A stretch of 64,000 nucleotides of DNA, from NCBI RefSeq assembly GCF_009765365.1, contig NZ_VTOM01000003.1, positions 124,001 to 188,000 on the forward strand, read 5' to 3'. This document shows positions 8,073 through 16,472 of the stretch, in pieces. Source of the DNA: Antarcticirhabdus aurantiaca. Its GTDB lineage: Bacteria > Pseudomonadota > Alphaproteobacteria > Rhizobiales > Rhizobiaceae. Made by a program: the position numbers and the translations under genes. Position 1 is the first letter of the stretch; the number at the start of each line of letters is the position of its first letter. The notes beneath the pieces were generated by a model. It saw only the letters and a program-made list of their open reading frames with translations. It searched no databases and had not been told where the DNA came from.

Positions 8073-8555
8073 ATGGCGACGATGGACGGCTTCGAATCGA
8101 CGGTCGAGCGGGTCTGGTCCCGCCTCGGCCTCGGCGCCCCGCGGCCCAGCGAACCGGGCCGGATCCGGCTGCGCGTCGAGAGCGTCAACATCGATCTCTC
8201 GGATACCGGCCGCGGATCGATGCTGATCGACGGGTCGGCCGGCCGCCTCGCCCCGGAAGGGCCGGCGCGCGCCGCGCAGATCCGCAGGATCCTGGAAACC
8301 AATGCGGGCCTTCTCGTCGACAACGACGCCGGCGTCTTCCTCGCGAGGGCGCCCGACGGCCGCGAGATCCTCGCCGTACGGTCGGTTTACCGCTATCGTA
8401 CGGGAAACCTTGATCGCCTCATCAAAAAGATCGAGGATAGCGTCAGGGTTGTCGAATTCTACGCCGCCGAGTTCCGCTCCACCGGCCCTCAAGCGTCCCG
8501 CGCCTCGTCCCAGGCGGCGCCGGCGCCGGAGTCGGTCATGATCTTCCGCCCATGA
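8073..8555 (+). CDS. CesT-family T3SS chaperone
   Basis: Encodes 160 residues with the alpha-beta pattern of class I secretion chaperones: an N-terminal helix, strands around IRLRVESVNIDLSD and GSMLIDGSAGRLA, the typical RRILETNAGLLVDNDAGVFLA, a further strand (EILAVRSVYRY) and a last helix (LIKKIEDSVRVVEFYAAEF). Such chaperones bind the N-terminus of a particular effector or translocator in the cytoplasm. The start follows sctB by 8 bp, so it is probably in the same operon. The cognate substrate cannot be told; the unknown proteins at 9785 or 11225 are candidates. A TTG at 8061 is a possible earlier start. Confidence 0.7.
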   Translation: MATMDGFESTVERVWSRLGLGAPRPSEPGRIRLRVESVNIDLSDTGRGSMLIDGSAGRLAPEGPARAAQIRRILETNAGLLVDNDAGVFLARAPDGREILAVRSVYRYRTGNLDRLIKKIEDSVRVVEFYAAEFRSTGPQASRASSQAAPAPESVMIFRP

Positions 8556-8628
8556 ACGCCGCCGGTCCGCTCGGGCCCCAGTGCGCCCGGGCTTTCGTCT
8601 GCCGCTCTCTCGTTTTCGGGGACTGCCC

Positions 8629-9135
8629 GTGAGTTCACTCAGAGACGCCGTGATCGAGCCCCAGCCGGCTCCCGCTCCCGAACTCGACGACGAGGCGGCG
8701 CTGCGCGCGCTGCTCGCCGGAAAGATCGCGGGGGAGCTCGGGCTGACCGGCGACGACCTGCGCATCGGCCTCACCATCGCGCGCAACCTCATGAAGCGCG
8801 GCGCCCATGCCGAGGCCCTGCGCGCCTATGGGGTGCTGGTGCTCTGCGAGCCGACCAACATCGATTTCCAGATCGGCCTCGCCAACTGCGCGAGCATGGT
8901 CGGCGCTCATCTCGTCGCCATCCAGGCGGCCTCGGCCCTGATCGTCCTCGCGCCCCGCGATCCGCGCGGCTACCTCTTGTCGGCGCGCGGCTGCCTCGGC
9001 ATCAGCGATCTCGCCGCCGCGCGCGAGGATCTGGAGGACGCCCGCCGCTTGTCCGCCGGGCAACCGAGCCATGCGGCGGTCGAGCGCGAGGCGACGCTGC
9101 TTCTCGCCCGCCTCGACATGAACACGGCCAGCTGA
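8629..9135 (+). CDS. SycD-like TPR chaperone
   Basis: Encodes 168 residues from a GTG start preceded by GGGGA. From about residue 45 it follows the SycD pattern: RNLMKRGAHAEALRAYGVLV, CEPTNIDFQIGLANCASMVG, APRDPRGYLLSARGCLGISD. It lacks membrane segments. With the protein at 9177 it forms a second pair of TPR chaperone-like genes downstream of the translocators. A role as chaperone for another hydrophobic secreted protein is likely, the large unknowns at 9785 and 11225 being the closest candidates. Longer in-frame starts exist (8581), but the short form begins at the better ribosome site. Confidence 0.65.
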   Translation: MSSLRDAVIEPQPAPAPELDDEAALRALLAGKIAGELGLTGDDLRIGLTIARNLMKRGAHAEALRAYGVLVLCEPTNIDFQIGLANCASMVGAHLVAIQAASALIVLAPRDPRGYLLSARGCLGISDLAAAREDLEDARRLSAGQPSHAAVEREATLLLARLDMNTAS

Positions 9136-9176
9136 AGGCGGATCTGCCGCGCTTTTCACCGCAAGGGGGCATCGTC

Positions 9177-9788
9177 ATGGCCGAAGCCGCGGGCGATCCA
9201 TCCGGACATGAGACAGCGCACGTCGGGAACGAGGCGCTCGCCCGCCTCTTCCGCCTACCGCCGGAGGACGCGCGAACCGTCGCCTCGCTCGCCCAAGAGA
9301 TGCTGTCGGGTAGCGGCGTCGACGCCACGCGCTTCTTCGCGGCCCTCGACGCGGGTGAAGGCTTCGGCGCCGCGCTCGGCCTGACGCCGCCGGTCCTCGA
9401 AGCGCTCTACGCGCGGGCCTATCGCTGGTTCACGGTCGGCCATCCCGAAAAGGCCGAGCCGTTGTTTCGCGCGCTCTGCGTTGCCGATCCCGGCAATGCA
9501 GACGCTTTCGTCGGCCTCGGCATCTGCTTGCGGCTGCTCGGACGGGTCGATGCGGCCCGGCTGGCGCTCGACACGGCCGCCCGGCTCCGGCCGGACTGGG
9601 CGGTTCCGACCTTCCACCTCTGCGAGCTCGCGCTGGCCTGCCGCGACGACGCGGCCGCCGCGCGGCATCTCGAGGACTTCCGCAACCGCGCGCGCGCCGA
9701 CACGCCGGCCGCGATGAGCGCGGAAGCCGCCCGCTTCGCTCAGGTGCTCGCGCTGCGCCGCCGCCGGCCGGAAGCAGCGGCCGGATGA
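9177..9788 (+). CDS. SycD-like TPR protein
   Basis: Encodes 203 residues. Helical repeats run from about residue 75: YARAYRWFTVGHPEKAEPLF, CVADPGNADAFVGLGICLRL, LRPDWAVPTFHLCELALAC. This resembles the SycD/LcrH group but has a longer N-terminal part. The stop overlaps the start of the next gene by 4 bp (ATGA), suggesting translational coupling, as chaperones often are to their substrates. So the protein at 9785 may be its client. Ribosome site AGGGGG precedes the ATG. Confidence 0.6.
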   Translation: MAEAAGDPSGHETAHVGNEALARLFRLPPEDARTVASLAQEMLSGSGVDATRFFAALDAGEGFGAALGLTPPVLEALYARAYRWFTVGHPEKAEPLFRALCVADPGNADAFVGLGICLRLLGRVDAARLALDTAARLRPDWAVPTFHLCELALACRDDAAAARHLEDFRNRARADTPAAMSAEAARFAQVLALRRRRPEAAAG

Positions 9789-11119
9789 CCGGCCTCGACC
9801 TCAACCTCGGCCTGACCGCCCTGAGCCTGAAAGTCGAGCTCCTCCAAGCGATCGCCCGCAACATCGGCGGAGGACCGGAGGCCCAAGCGGGGTCCGCGAC
9901 GAGCGCGGCCGCCAACGCTCCGACCGGGGAGGACGCGCCGCACGCGCGCGGCGAAGAGCGCCCGCCGGTCCTCTCGGACGTCGCCGCCGACCCTCAGGTC
10001 CGGCCTGCTTCGGGAACGCTGGTGGGCCTGCGGCAACCCGCTGCGGAGGCCATGCGCCGGGCACTGGCCGAGGAAATCGCCCGGCTGATGAAGCCGGAAA
10101 CGCTCGGTCCGCAGCCGGCGGCCGGGTTCTCGGAGGCGGCGAGCGCCGAGGGCGCGGACGGCCGCTTCGTCGAAGACCGAGGCTCGGCCGCAGACGGTGC
10201 CGGTTTCGAGTCGAGCCTCGCCGCGATCTTCCGCCGTCCCGTCGCGCATCCCGGTGCCCCACGGCCCGCGACGACGCCCGCCGACAAGCCATCGGCCACG
10301 ACCGTTGACGAGCAGCCGATCGCTGCCGCGGCCGGCGATCTGTCCTCCAGTCCCGCGGCCGATCATCCAGCGATCGCAGCGCGGTGGACTGGCCCAACGG
10401 CTCCGCGTGACCTGCCGCTTCCAGCCGATGCGTCCGCCGGTCTCGCGCGCGAAGGCGCCGATGATTCGAGTATCTCGGTTCGAGGCGAATTGACGCGCGA
10501 GGCCGCGCCTGCGGAACAGACGGCCAAGCCGGCCGGCATCCTCGCTGCACGAACCGACGCTGCCGTGGACGCGACGGCCGACGGGTTTGAGCCCACCCTC
10601 GCGTCCAGCCCCCCGATCGCAACCAGCGTCGCGGCCCCCGGCATCGAGCGGGCGATCCTCGAAGGAGCGATGGGCCTGCCGGACCTGTCCGCCGCGCTCG
10701 CCGCTTCGCTCGGCGACGGCATCGGGCCGATGTCGGAACGCGGCGGCGTGATCGCGTCCTTCATTCTCAACGCCGCCATGATCCCCGGCTGGCCGCCGCC
10801 CCGCCCCATCGAACCCGCGGCCCTGCGCGCCTTCGTGTTCTCCGTCGTCGGCGAGGCCAAGCTGACGCAGGACGAGGCGGAAACGCTTCTCTACCTCGCC
10901 AATCTCGGCGTTCGCGCCAAGGATCTGCGCCGCATGATGCGCCGCATCCTCGCGGCGAAGAACCGCTCGGTCCTGATGCTGGCGTTGGCCGCGATCCTGA
11001 CCAATGCTCGCGCCGCGATGACCGCGCTGGCCGACGAGATCGCCGCGCTTGCGGAGGAGATGAGCGAGGAGCGCCGCTTGGCAGCGGCCGACGGCCGCTC
11101 GCGCCTCCTCCTCCGCTGA
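9785..11119 (+). CDS. Unknown Ala/Pro-rich T3SS-locus protein
   Basis: Encodes 444 residues that I do not recognise. Residues 1-25 form a helix, about 30-300 is Ala/Pro-rich and probably disordered, and the last 150 residues are a helical domain with a conserved-looking core (VIASFILNAAMIPGWPPPRP and LTQDEAETLLYLANLGVRA). No signal peptide is present. Position and 4-bp coupling to a TPR chaperone gene suggest a secreted protein. A needle-length ruler (SctP) was considered because of the long disordered middle, but the C-terminus does not show a recognisable substrate-switch domain. Confidence 0.5.
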   Translation: MTGLDLNLGLTALSLKVELLQAIARNIGGGPEAQAGSATSAAANAPTGEDAPHARGEERPPVLSDVAADPQVRPASGTLVGLRQPAAEAMRRALAEEIARLMKPETLGPQPAAGFSEAASAEGADGRFVEDRGSAADGAGFESSLAAIFRRPVAHPGAPRPATTPADKPSATTVDEQPIAAAAGDLSSSPAADHPAIAARWTGPTAPRDLPLPADASAGLAREGADDSSISVRGELTREAAPAEQTAKPAGILAARTDAAVDATADGFEPTLASSPPIATSVAAPGIERAILEGAMGLPDLSAALAASLGDGIGPMSERGGVIASFILNAAMIPGWPPPRPIEPAALRAFVFSVVGEAKLTQDEAETLLYLANLGVRAKDLRRMMRRILAAKNRSVLMLALAAILTNARAAMTALADEIAALAEEMSEERRLAAADGRSRLLLR

Positions 11120-11224
11120 CCCCGTCCCAGTCATCTTCGGCACAGGCCCCCGCCCGCCCAGCAGCTACAAGCGGAGGAACGCAGCAGCCTCGTCCCCGAC
11201 CGGCCGCATCTCAGGAGCGCTTCC

Positions 11225-12475
11225 ATGGCGAACACGATCACCATCGCCCCGCAACCGCTCGTGCCCTTCCAGTCACAGCAGCTCGACGAGGCGGTCGCCG
11301 CGGTCCCGGCCTCCGGCAGTGCACCGGCCGCGGAGAGGACCGCCCTTCCGCGCCCGCAATGGCAGATCCCCAATGCGGGGTCGGGCACGAACTACGAGAT
11401 GCTGGGCCTGCCGATGCCGCGCTCCAACGGCGATCTCGCGGCCCTCCTCGCGCAGGTCTCGCTCTCGCTCGAGCGGACCACGGACGAGGCCCGCAAGAGC
11501 GAGGCGATCGCGAGGCTCGCCGGCCTCGCCGCCCAGCTGACGCAGTTCGACCTCGCCCCGCTCGGCGCGACCGTGGACCGCACCACCGCGACGCGCCAGC
11601 GCGCCGAAGCGACCGAAGCGAGCCTGCGCGCCGCGACCGATCCGCTGATCGCCCAGCGCGGCGGCGCGACGTCCGATGCCGCGCGGGCGGAGATCGACCT
11701 GCAGATCATGGCTGCGCGGATCGCCAGCCTCGACGCGCGGGCCGCCGATCTCCGGGCCGATCTCGCGGCGGCGCCGACCGTGGCCGACAAGGCGTCCATC
11801 CAGGCCAAGCTCGACGACGTGATCGCCGCTCGGACGACCCTCGCGGAAACGCGGACCGGCTTCGCCGACACCTTCTCGGCGATCGAACGGAACCAGGCGC
11901 TGCTGGACGCCGAAAGGGCCAAGCCGGAGAAGGAGCGCAACGGGACCCTGATCGCGAGCCTCAGCTCCTGGCTCAGCACGGCGCGGGAAAACCTCCCCAG
12001 CGTCTACAGCCAGCTCGCGGCCCAAGGCGTGCCGGCCGTCGCGGCCGATCTGACGACGCTCGCGGGCAACACGTCCAGCAGCCGGACCCTCGAGCAAGCG
12101 GCCCGCACCGCCCTGAACACGGCAAGCACCATTGCGGTCGCCGTAGCTCGCGCCGCGGCGGCCGCCTATGCCGCGACGTCGACGAGCGAGAACAACCAAG
12201 CGGCCGAGCGCGACATCGGCATCGATCGCACCTTCGTCGACATCGCCGACACGTCGAAGCAGATCGCCGCGCGCCTGTCGGCCGTCGACGAGGCGCGGGC
12301 GAGCAACATCGAGGAGAACGAGAAGGCCGGCGAGCAGCGCCTCGCGGCCCTTGCCGCCGCGCTCGTCTCCGCACTCGCCAACATCGCCTCGGTGCTCGCC
12401 TCGACGGGCAGCCTCGCCTCCGGCGATGCGGCATCGGCGCCCCCGAGCCGTGCGCGCACGCGCATCGACGCCTGA
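11225..12475 (+). CDS. Unknown coiled-coil protein, candidate T3SS substrate
   Basis: Encodes 416 residues. Long helical stretches cover about 75-230 (LDARAADLRADLAAAPTVAD), an Ala-rich segment lies near 300-320, and a moderately hydrophobic helix comes near the C-terminus (RLAALAAALVSALANIASVL). This topology, with no signal peptide, resembles secreted translocator or tip proteins more than a cytoplasmic enzyme. I find no family match. It precedes sctV and has its own ribosome site (AGGAG). Role unknown; export by the T3SS is inference. Confidence 0.5.
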   Translation: MANTITIAPQPLVPFQSQQLDEAVAAVPASGSAPAAERTALPRPQWQIPNAGSGTNYEMLGLPMPRSNGDLAALLAQVSLSLERTTDEARKSEAIARLAGLAAQLTQFDLAPLGATVDRTTATRQRAEATEASLRAATDPLIAQRGGATSDAARAEIDLQIMAARIASLDARAADLRADLAAAPTVADKASIQAKLDDVIAARTTLAETRTGFADTFSAIERNQALLDAERAKPEKERNGTLIASLSSWLSTARENLPSVYSQLAAQGVPAVAADLTTLAGNTSSSRTLEQAARTALNTASTIAVAVARAAAAAYAATSTSENNQAAERDIGIDRTFVDIADTSKQIAARLSAVDEARASNIEENEKAGEQRLAALAAALVSALANIASVLASTGSLASGDAASAPPSRARTRIDA

Positions 12476-12611
12476 GGCGGGTGGACCCCGCGCCACATCG
12501 TCAACCCTGCCGCCCGATATCGCAAGTCTTTGACGGCTAAGGGCGTATCCTTGCGGCGCACGCGATGCTAGAAACGCGCGCCGCTTGGCCCTAGATGACC
12601 GAGGTTGGACG

Positions 12612-14750
12612 ATGCAGCGTTTCCTGGTGACCTTGTCGAAGCGCAACGACCTCGTCCTCGCGTTTCTGCTGGTCTGCATCATCTTCATGATGATCCTGCC
12701 GCTGCCGATCGCGGTGGTGGACACGCTGATCGCCATCAACCTGATGCTCGCCGCCATCCTCCTGATGGCCTCGCTCTACCTGTCCGACGTCACGCAGCTC
12801 TCGGCCTTCCCGTCGATCCTGCTGCTCACGACCCTGTTCCGGCTCGGCCTCGCGATCTCGACGACGCGCCTCATCCTCCTTCACGGCGATGCCGGCCACA
12901 TCGTCGAGACCTTCGGCGAGTTCGTCATCGGCGGCAACCTGATCGTCGGCATGGTCGTCTTCCTGATCCTGACGATCGTGAACTTCATGGTCATCACCAA
13001 GGGCTCGGAGCGCGTGGCCGAGGTCGCCGCCCGCTTCTCGCTCGACTCGATGCCCGGGAAGCAGATGTCGATCGACTCCGACATGCGCGCCGGCCAGATC
13101 GAGATGGACGAGGCCAAGCGCCGCCGGAACAAGCTGGAGAAGGAGAGCCAGCTCTACGGCGCCATGGACGGCGCGATGAAGTTCGTGAAGGGCGACGCCA
13201 TCGCGGGCCTCATCATCATCGCCGTCAACCTCATCGGCGGCATCTCGATCGGCATGTTCCAGCGCGGCCTGCCCGCCGGCGAGGCGCTGAACCTCTATGC
13301 GCTGCTCACCATCGGCGACGGCCTCGTCCAGCAGATCCCGGCCCTGTTCATCTCGATCACCGCCGGCTTCATCGTCACCCGGGTGGCTTCCGAGGACAGC
13401 AAGGACCTCGGCTCCGACATCGCCGGCCAGCTCGTCGCCGACCCGCGCGTCCTGATGGTCACGTCCGCGATCCTTCTCGTCTTCGCCGCCGTTCCCGGCT
13501 TCCCGACGATCATCTTCCTGGCGCTCGCCGCGCTGACCGGCGTCGGCGGCTTCATGATGATGCGCAAGCAGAAGCAGACGGCGGGCACCAAGCGCTCCAC
13601 CGAGATGCCGGCGCTCGCCGCGGCGCTCGCCCCCGTCGGCACGGCGCCCTCGCTGCCGGACGACGACGAGGACGGTCCGCCGATCGAGCAGGTCAGCTTC
13701 GCCCTCACCGTCCCGCTCATCGTCGACATCGCCGCGAGCGTGCGCAATTCGATCCGGCCGGACAAGCTGGACCGCGAGGTCGCCCGCGTGCGCCGCGCCC
13801 TCTACTTCGACCTCGGCGTGCCCTTCCCCGGCATCCACCTGCGCCTCAACGAGAACCTCGGCGAGGGCGAGTACCGCATCCTCGTCAACGAGATTCCCGT
13901 CGCCGCGGGCCAGGCGCGGCCGGGCTACGTCATCGTGCGCGAGACCGAGTCGAACCTCGCCATGTTCGGCATTCCCTTCGAGCGCGGGCCGGACTTCCTG
14001 CCGCACACGCCGAGCCTCTGGGTCTCGATGAAGCACATGCCGGTCATGGAGAAGGCGGGCATGCAGGTCATGACCCTGTCCTCCATGCTGACCTTCCACC
14101 TCGCGCACATCCTGAAGAGCCACGCCTCCGAGTTCATCGGCGTTCAGGAAACCATGTTCCTGATGAACCAGATGCAGAAGAACTTCGGCGAGCTGGTGCG
14201 CGAGGTGACGCGCCTCCTGCCGATCACCACCATCACCGACGTCCTCCAGCGCCTCGTCTCGGAGGAGATCTCGATCCGCGACATGCGCACGGTGCTGGAA
14301 GCGCTGGTGAACTGGGGCCAACGCGAGAAGGACCCGATCGTCCTGTCCGAATACGTGCGCGGGGCTCTGTCGCGCTACATCACGCACAAGTTCTCCGGCG
14401 GGCAGAACATCATTCCCGCCTACCTCATCGCCAAGGACATCGAGGACGCGGTGCGCGGCGCCATCCGCCAGACGAGCGGCGCGTCCTATCTCGCGCTCTC
14501 GCCCGACATCCATCGCGAGCTCATCGCCAGCATGAAGAAGGTGGTCGGCACCGATCCGAGCGCCCGCGGCGCCAGCCAGCCGGTGATCCTCGCGCCGATG
14601 GACATCCGCCGCTTCATGCGCAAGATCGTCGAGCGCGACTTCCCGAGCCTCGCCGTTCTGTCCTACCAGGAGCTCACGCCCAGCGCGAACATCCAGCCGC
14701 TGGAGCGCATCAAGATGATGCAGCAGGGCCAGCTCGCCGCCGCGGAATGA
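12612..14750 (+). CDS. sctV: T3SS export gate protein SctV (FlhA/LcrD/InvA family)
   Basis: Encodes 712 residues, normal for the family. The N-terminal half has about seven to eight membrane segments, with the conserved cytoplasmic loop ARFSLDSMPGKQMSIDSDMR between them. The C-terminal half is the cytoplasmic domain that forms a nonameric ring and receives chaperone-substrate complexes. It is the injectisome version, since the surrounding genes are injectisome parts and no flagellar gene is present. SctV uses the proton motive force during export and is the partner of SctX/SctY. The stop codon overlaps the start of the channel-like gene at 14747 (ATGA). Confidence 0.95.
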   Translation: MQRFLVTLSKRNDLVLAFLLVCIIFMMILPLPIAVVDTLIAINLMLAAILLMASLYLSDVTQLSAFPSILLLTTLFRLGLAISTTRLILLHGDAGHIVETFGEFVIGGNLIVGMVVFLILTIVNFMVITKGSERVAEVAARFSLDSMPGKQMSIDSDMRAGQIEMDEAKRRRNKLEKESQLYGAMDGAMKFVKGDAIAGLIIIAVNLIGGISIGMFQRGLPAGEALNLYALLTIGDGLVQQIPALFISITAGFIVTRVASEDSKDLGSDIAGQLVADPRVLMVTSAILLVFAAVPGFPTIIFLALAALTGVGGFMMMRKQKQTAGTKRSTEMPALAAALAPVGTAPSLPDDDEDGPPIEQVSFALTVPLIVDIAASVRNSIRPDKLDREVARVRRALYFDLGVPFPGIHLRLNENLGEGEYRILVNEIPVAAGQARPGYVIVRETESNLAMFGIPFERGPDFLPHTPSLWVSMKHMPVMEKAGMQVMTLSSMLTFHLAHILKSHASEFIGVQETMFLMNQMQKNFGELVREVTRLLPITTITDVLQRLVSEEISIRDMRTVLEALVNWGQREKDPIVLSEYVRGALSRYITHKFSGGQNIIPAYLIAKDIEDAVRGAIRQTSGASYLALSPDIHRELIASMKKVVGTDPSARGASQPVILAPMDIRRFMRKIVERDFPSLAVLSYQELTPSANIQPLERIKMMQQGQLAAAE

Positions 14751-15925
14751 GCGCCGCCTCGCCTCCGGCGGATCCGCCGGCCGCGCCGCTGGCGATCGAG
14801 GATGGCAGTCGCCTTCGCCTCGGCGTCTACCTCGCGGCGCTCCTTGCCGGCCTTCTGGCGCTCGGCCTCCTCGACGTCCGCGCGCCCCTGGCTCTCGCCG
14901 TGCTCCTGGCCGCTGCCGCTTGTCTGGCCGCGGGGCTGCTCCTGCCGCGCCCACGGATCGCCGTCCTGCGGATCACGGGCCTCGGCGTCGCCCTCGCAGC
15001 ACTCCTTGCCCTGGCCGGTCCCTTCGCCGCGACGCTGGGCGCCGGCCAGGGGCTGGCGGCGCTTTCCGGTGGAGCGAGCTTCTGGCCCCACGTCCTCGTC
15101 CTTCTTTTCGGCTCGCGCGTGCTGGCCGAACTGTCGGACGCGCGCTTCTCCCTGTTCTGGCGCGATCCGCTCGATCCGCGCGGGCGCGGGCGGGCGCAGT
15201 CGATCGGCGCCGCCTGCCTCGGCGGGCTCTGCCTCACCCTCCTCTTCGGCCACTTCGTCGGAGCGTTGGCGGTCGCGCCCGGCGCGCTCGATCCCGCCTC
15301 CATCGTCCTGCGCGCCTTCACGGGCGCGACGGTCGTGCACATCGCGATCATCGCCCTCTTCTTCACCGTTCTCGCCGCCCTCGCCGATGCGGGGCTGCGG
15401 CTCATGGAGGACGCGGCGGTGCTGTCGGCCCTGCGGCGCTTCTGTCAGGACGAGGTGGCCGCCGGTCGGCCGCTCGCGCGCTCCGCCCTGGGGCGCCTCG
15501 TCGCCCAGCGCTTCTTCGCCTTCTCGCACACCCGCGCCGTGCAAGGCGTGATCGCGGCCTGCCTCGGTCCAAACGGGGCGGGCGGCGAGCCGGATGCGGC
15601 GCAGCGCACGCTCGCCGCGATCCACCTCGCCTCGCGCCGGTTCCTGCGCGCGCTCCTGTCCTTTCTGCCGCTTCTCGGCTTCCTCGGCACGGTGATCGGC
15701 CTGACCGCGGCGATCGGCGGCCTGCCGGCCGATCTCGGGCCCGAGGCGGGCGCCCGGCTCGACATCGGCGCCAGTCTCCTCGGCCTCGCGGTGAAGTTCG
15801 AAACGACGCTTCTCGGCCTTCTCGGCGGCCTCCTCGGCTCGCTTCTCCTCGCCCTTCTCGAAAGCCGCGAAAGCGAGATCGCGGCCGAGTGCCGACGCTT
15901 GTCCGAAGTCGCTGGCGATGGCTGA
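14747..15925 (+). CDS. MotA/TolQ/ExbB-type proton channel protein coupled to sctV
   Basis: Encodes 392 residues. Three or more hydrophobic segments lie in residues 24-95, others at about 150-215. The C-terminal third has the channel-family signature: SFLPLLGFLGTVIGLTAAIG (306-325) and then LLGLAVKFETTLLGLLGG (344-361) followed by another hydrophobic run. In MotA, TolQ, ExbB and ZorA these two helices line the ion path and five copies surround two copies of a MotB/ExbD-type partner. The extra N-terminal membrane segments are unusual. The start overlaps the sctV stop and the end overlaps the next gene by 8 bp, so the set is one translational unit. A link to T3SS energisation is inference. Confidence 0.8.
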   Translation: MSAASPPADPPAAPLAIEDGSRLRLGVYLAALLAGLLALGLLDVRAPLALAVLLAAAACLAAGLLLPRPRIAVLRITGLGVALAALLALAGPFAATLGAGQGLAALSGGASFWPHVLVLLFGSRVLAELSDARFSLFWRDPLDPRGRGRAQSIGAACLGGLCLTLLFGHFVGALAVAPGALDPASIVLRAFTGATVVHIAIIALFFTVLAALADAGLRLMEDAAVLSALRRFCQDEVAAGRPLARSALGRLVAQRFFAFSHTRAVQGVIAACLGPNGAGGEPDAAQRTLAAIHLASRRFLRALLSFLPLLGFLGTVIGLTAAIGGLPADLGPEAGARLDIGASLLGLAVKFETTLLGLLGGLLGSLLLALLESRESEIAAECRRLSEVAGDG

Positions 15926-16472
15926 GGGTCGCGCCGTCGAGGATCCCGGCGACGAGGCCGACGACGCGCTCGACGGCCTGCCCGCGACCATGGCCGACCT
16001 CTTTCTGGCGCTCGTCGCCGTCGTCGTCCTCATGCTCCTGTCGCTGCTGCCGGCCATCGCCACGCCGGGCGCGCTCGCCCCGGACGGCGCCGAGGAGCCG
16101 TGGCGCACCGGACAGGCGCGGCTCGACGGCGGCACGCCCGCAATCATCGTCGCCGAGGCCGGCGGCCTTCGCCTCGCCGACGCGGCCGTCCCCGGCGCCG
16201 ATCCCGTGTCGGACCGCTCCGGCGGTCGGCTCGTGCCCTTGGATGCGCTCTTCAGCGATGCGGATCTTGCCGCGCGCCTGGAAGACGTAGCGCGGGCGCA
16301 AACGCCGGTTCTCTTCGTCGTCGAGCCGGACGGGGGCGAGGCTGCCTTCCTGTTCGACGCCCTCGCCAGCCGCGCGGGGCTTGCGACCTACGCCCAGATG
16401 CGGCTCGGCAGCGACTGCGCGGTCCGCTCGCGGGGCGCGGCCTGCGCGCCGGGCGCAGTGGGCGCGCCATGA
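15918..16472 (+). CDS. Small single-TM protein, ExbD/TolR-like partner candidate
   Basis: Encodes 184 residues. A short acidic N-terminus (DPGDEADDALDG) is followed by one membrane helix at about 28-48 with an Asp (D27) at its cytoplasmic edge, in TMADLFLALVAVVVLMLLSL, and then a periplasmic domain with two Cys near the end. This is the topology of ExbD/TolR/MotB partners, in which a membrane Asp carries protons. It overlaps the channel gene before it by 8 bp and the next gene by 4 bp. Primary similarity to known ExbD is low, so the call rests on topology and context. Confidence 0.6.
   Translation: MAEGRAVEDPGDEADDALDGLPATMADLFLALVAVVVLMLLSLLPAIATPGALAPDGAEEPWRTGQARLDGGTPAIIVAEAGGLRLADAAVPGADPVSDRSGGRLVPLDALFSDADLAARLEDVARAQTPVLFVVEPDGGEAAFLFDALASRAGLATYAQMRLGSDCAVRSRGAACAPGAVGAP

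Noticed and set aside
9785-11119. Needle-length ruler SctP
   Set aside because: The long disordered middle fits, but the C-terminal domain does not show a substrate-switch pattern and the position is unusual.
12605-14746. Open frame continuous with the channel gene at 14747
   Set aside because: The upstream part is a shadow of sctV; the real start is the ATG overlapping the sctV stop.
12612-14750. Flagellar FlhA instead of SctV
   Set aside because: No flagellar gene is nearby and all neighbours are injectisome parts.
12591-14954. 787-codon minus-strand frame opposite sctV
   Set aside because: Asp/Arg/Gly-rich shadow with no family features.
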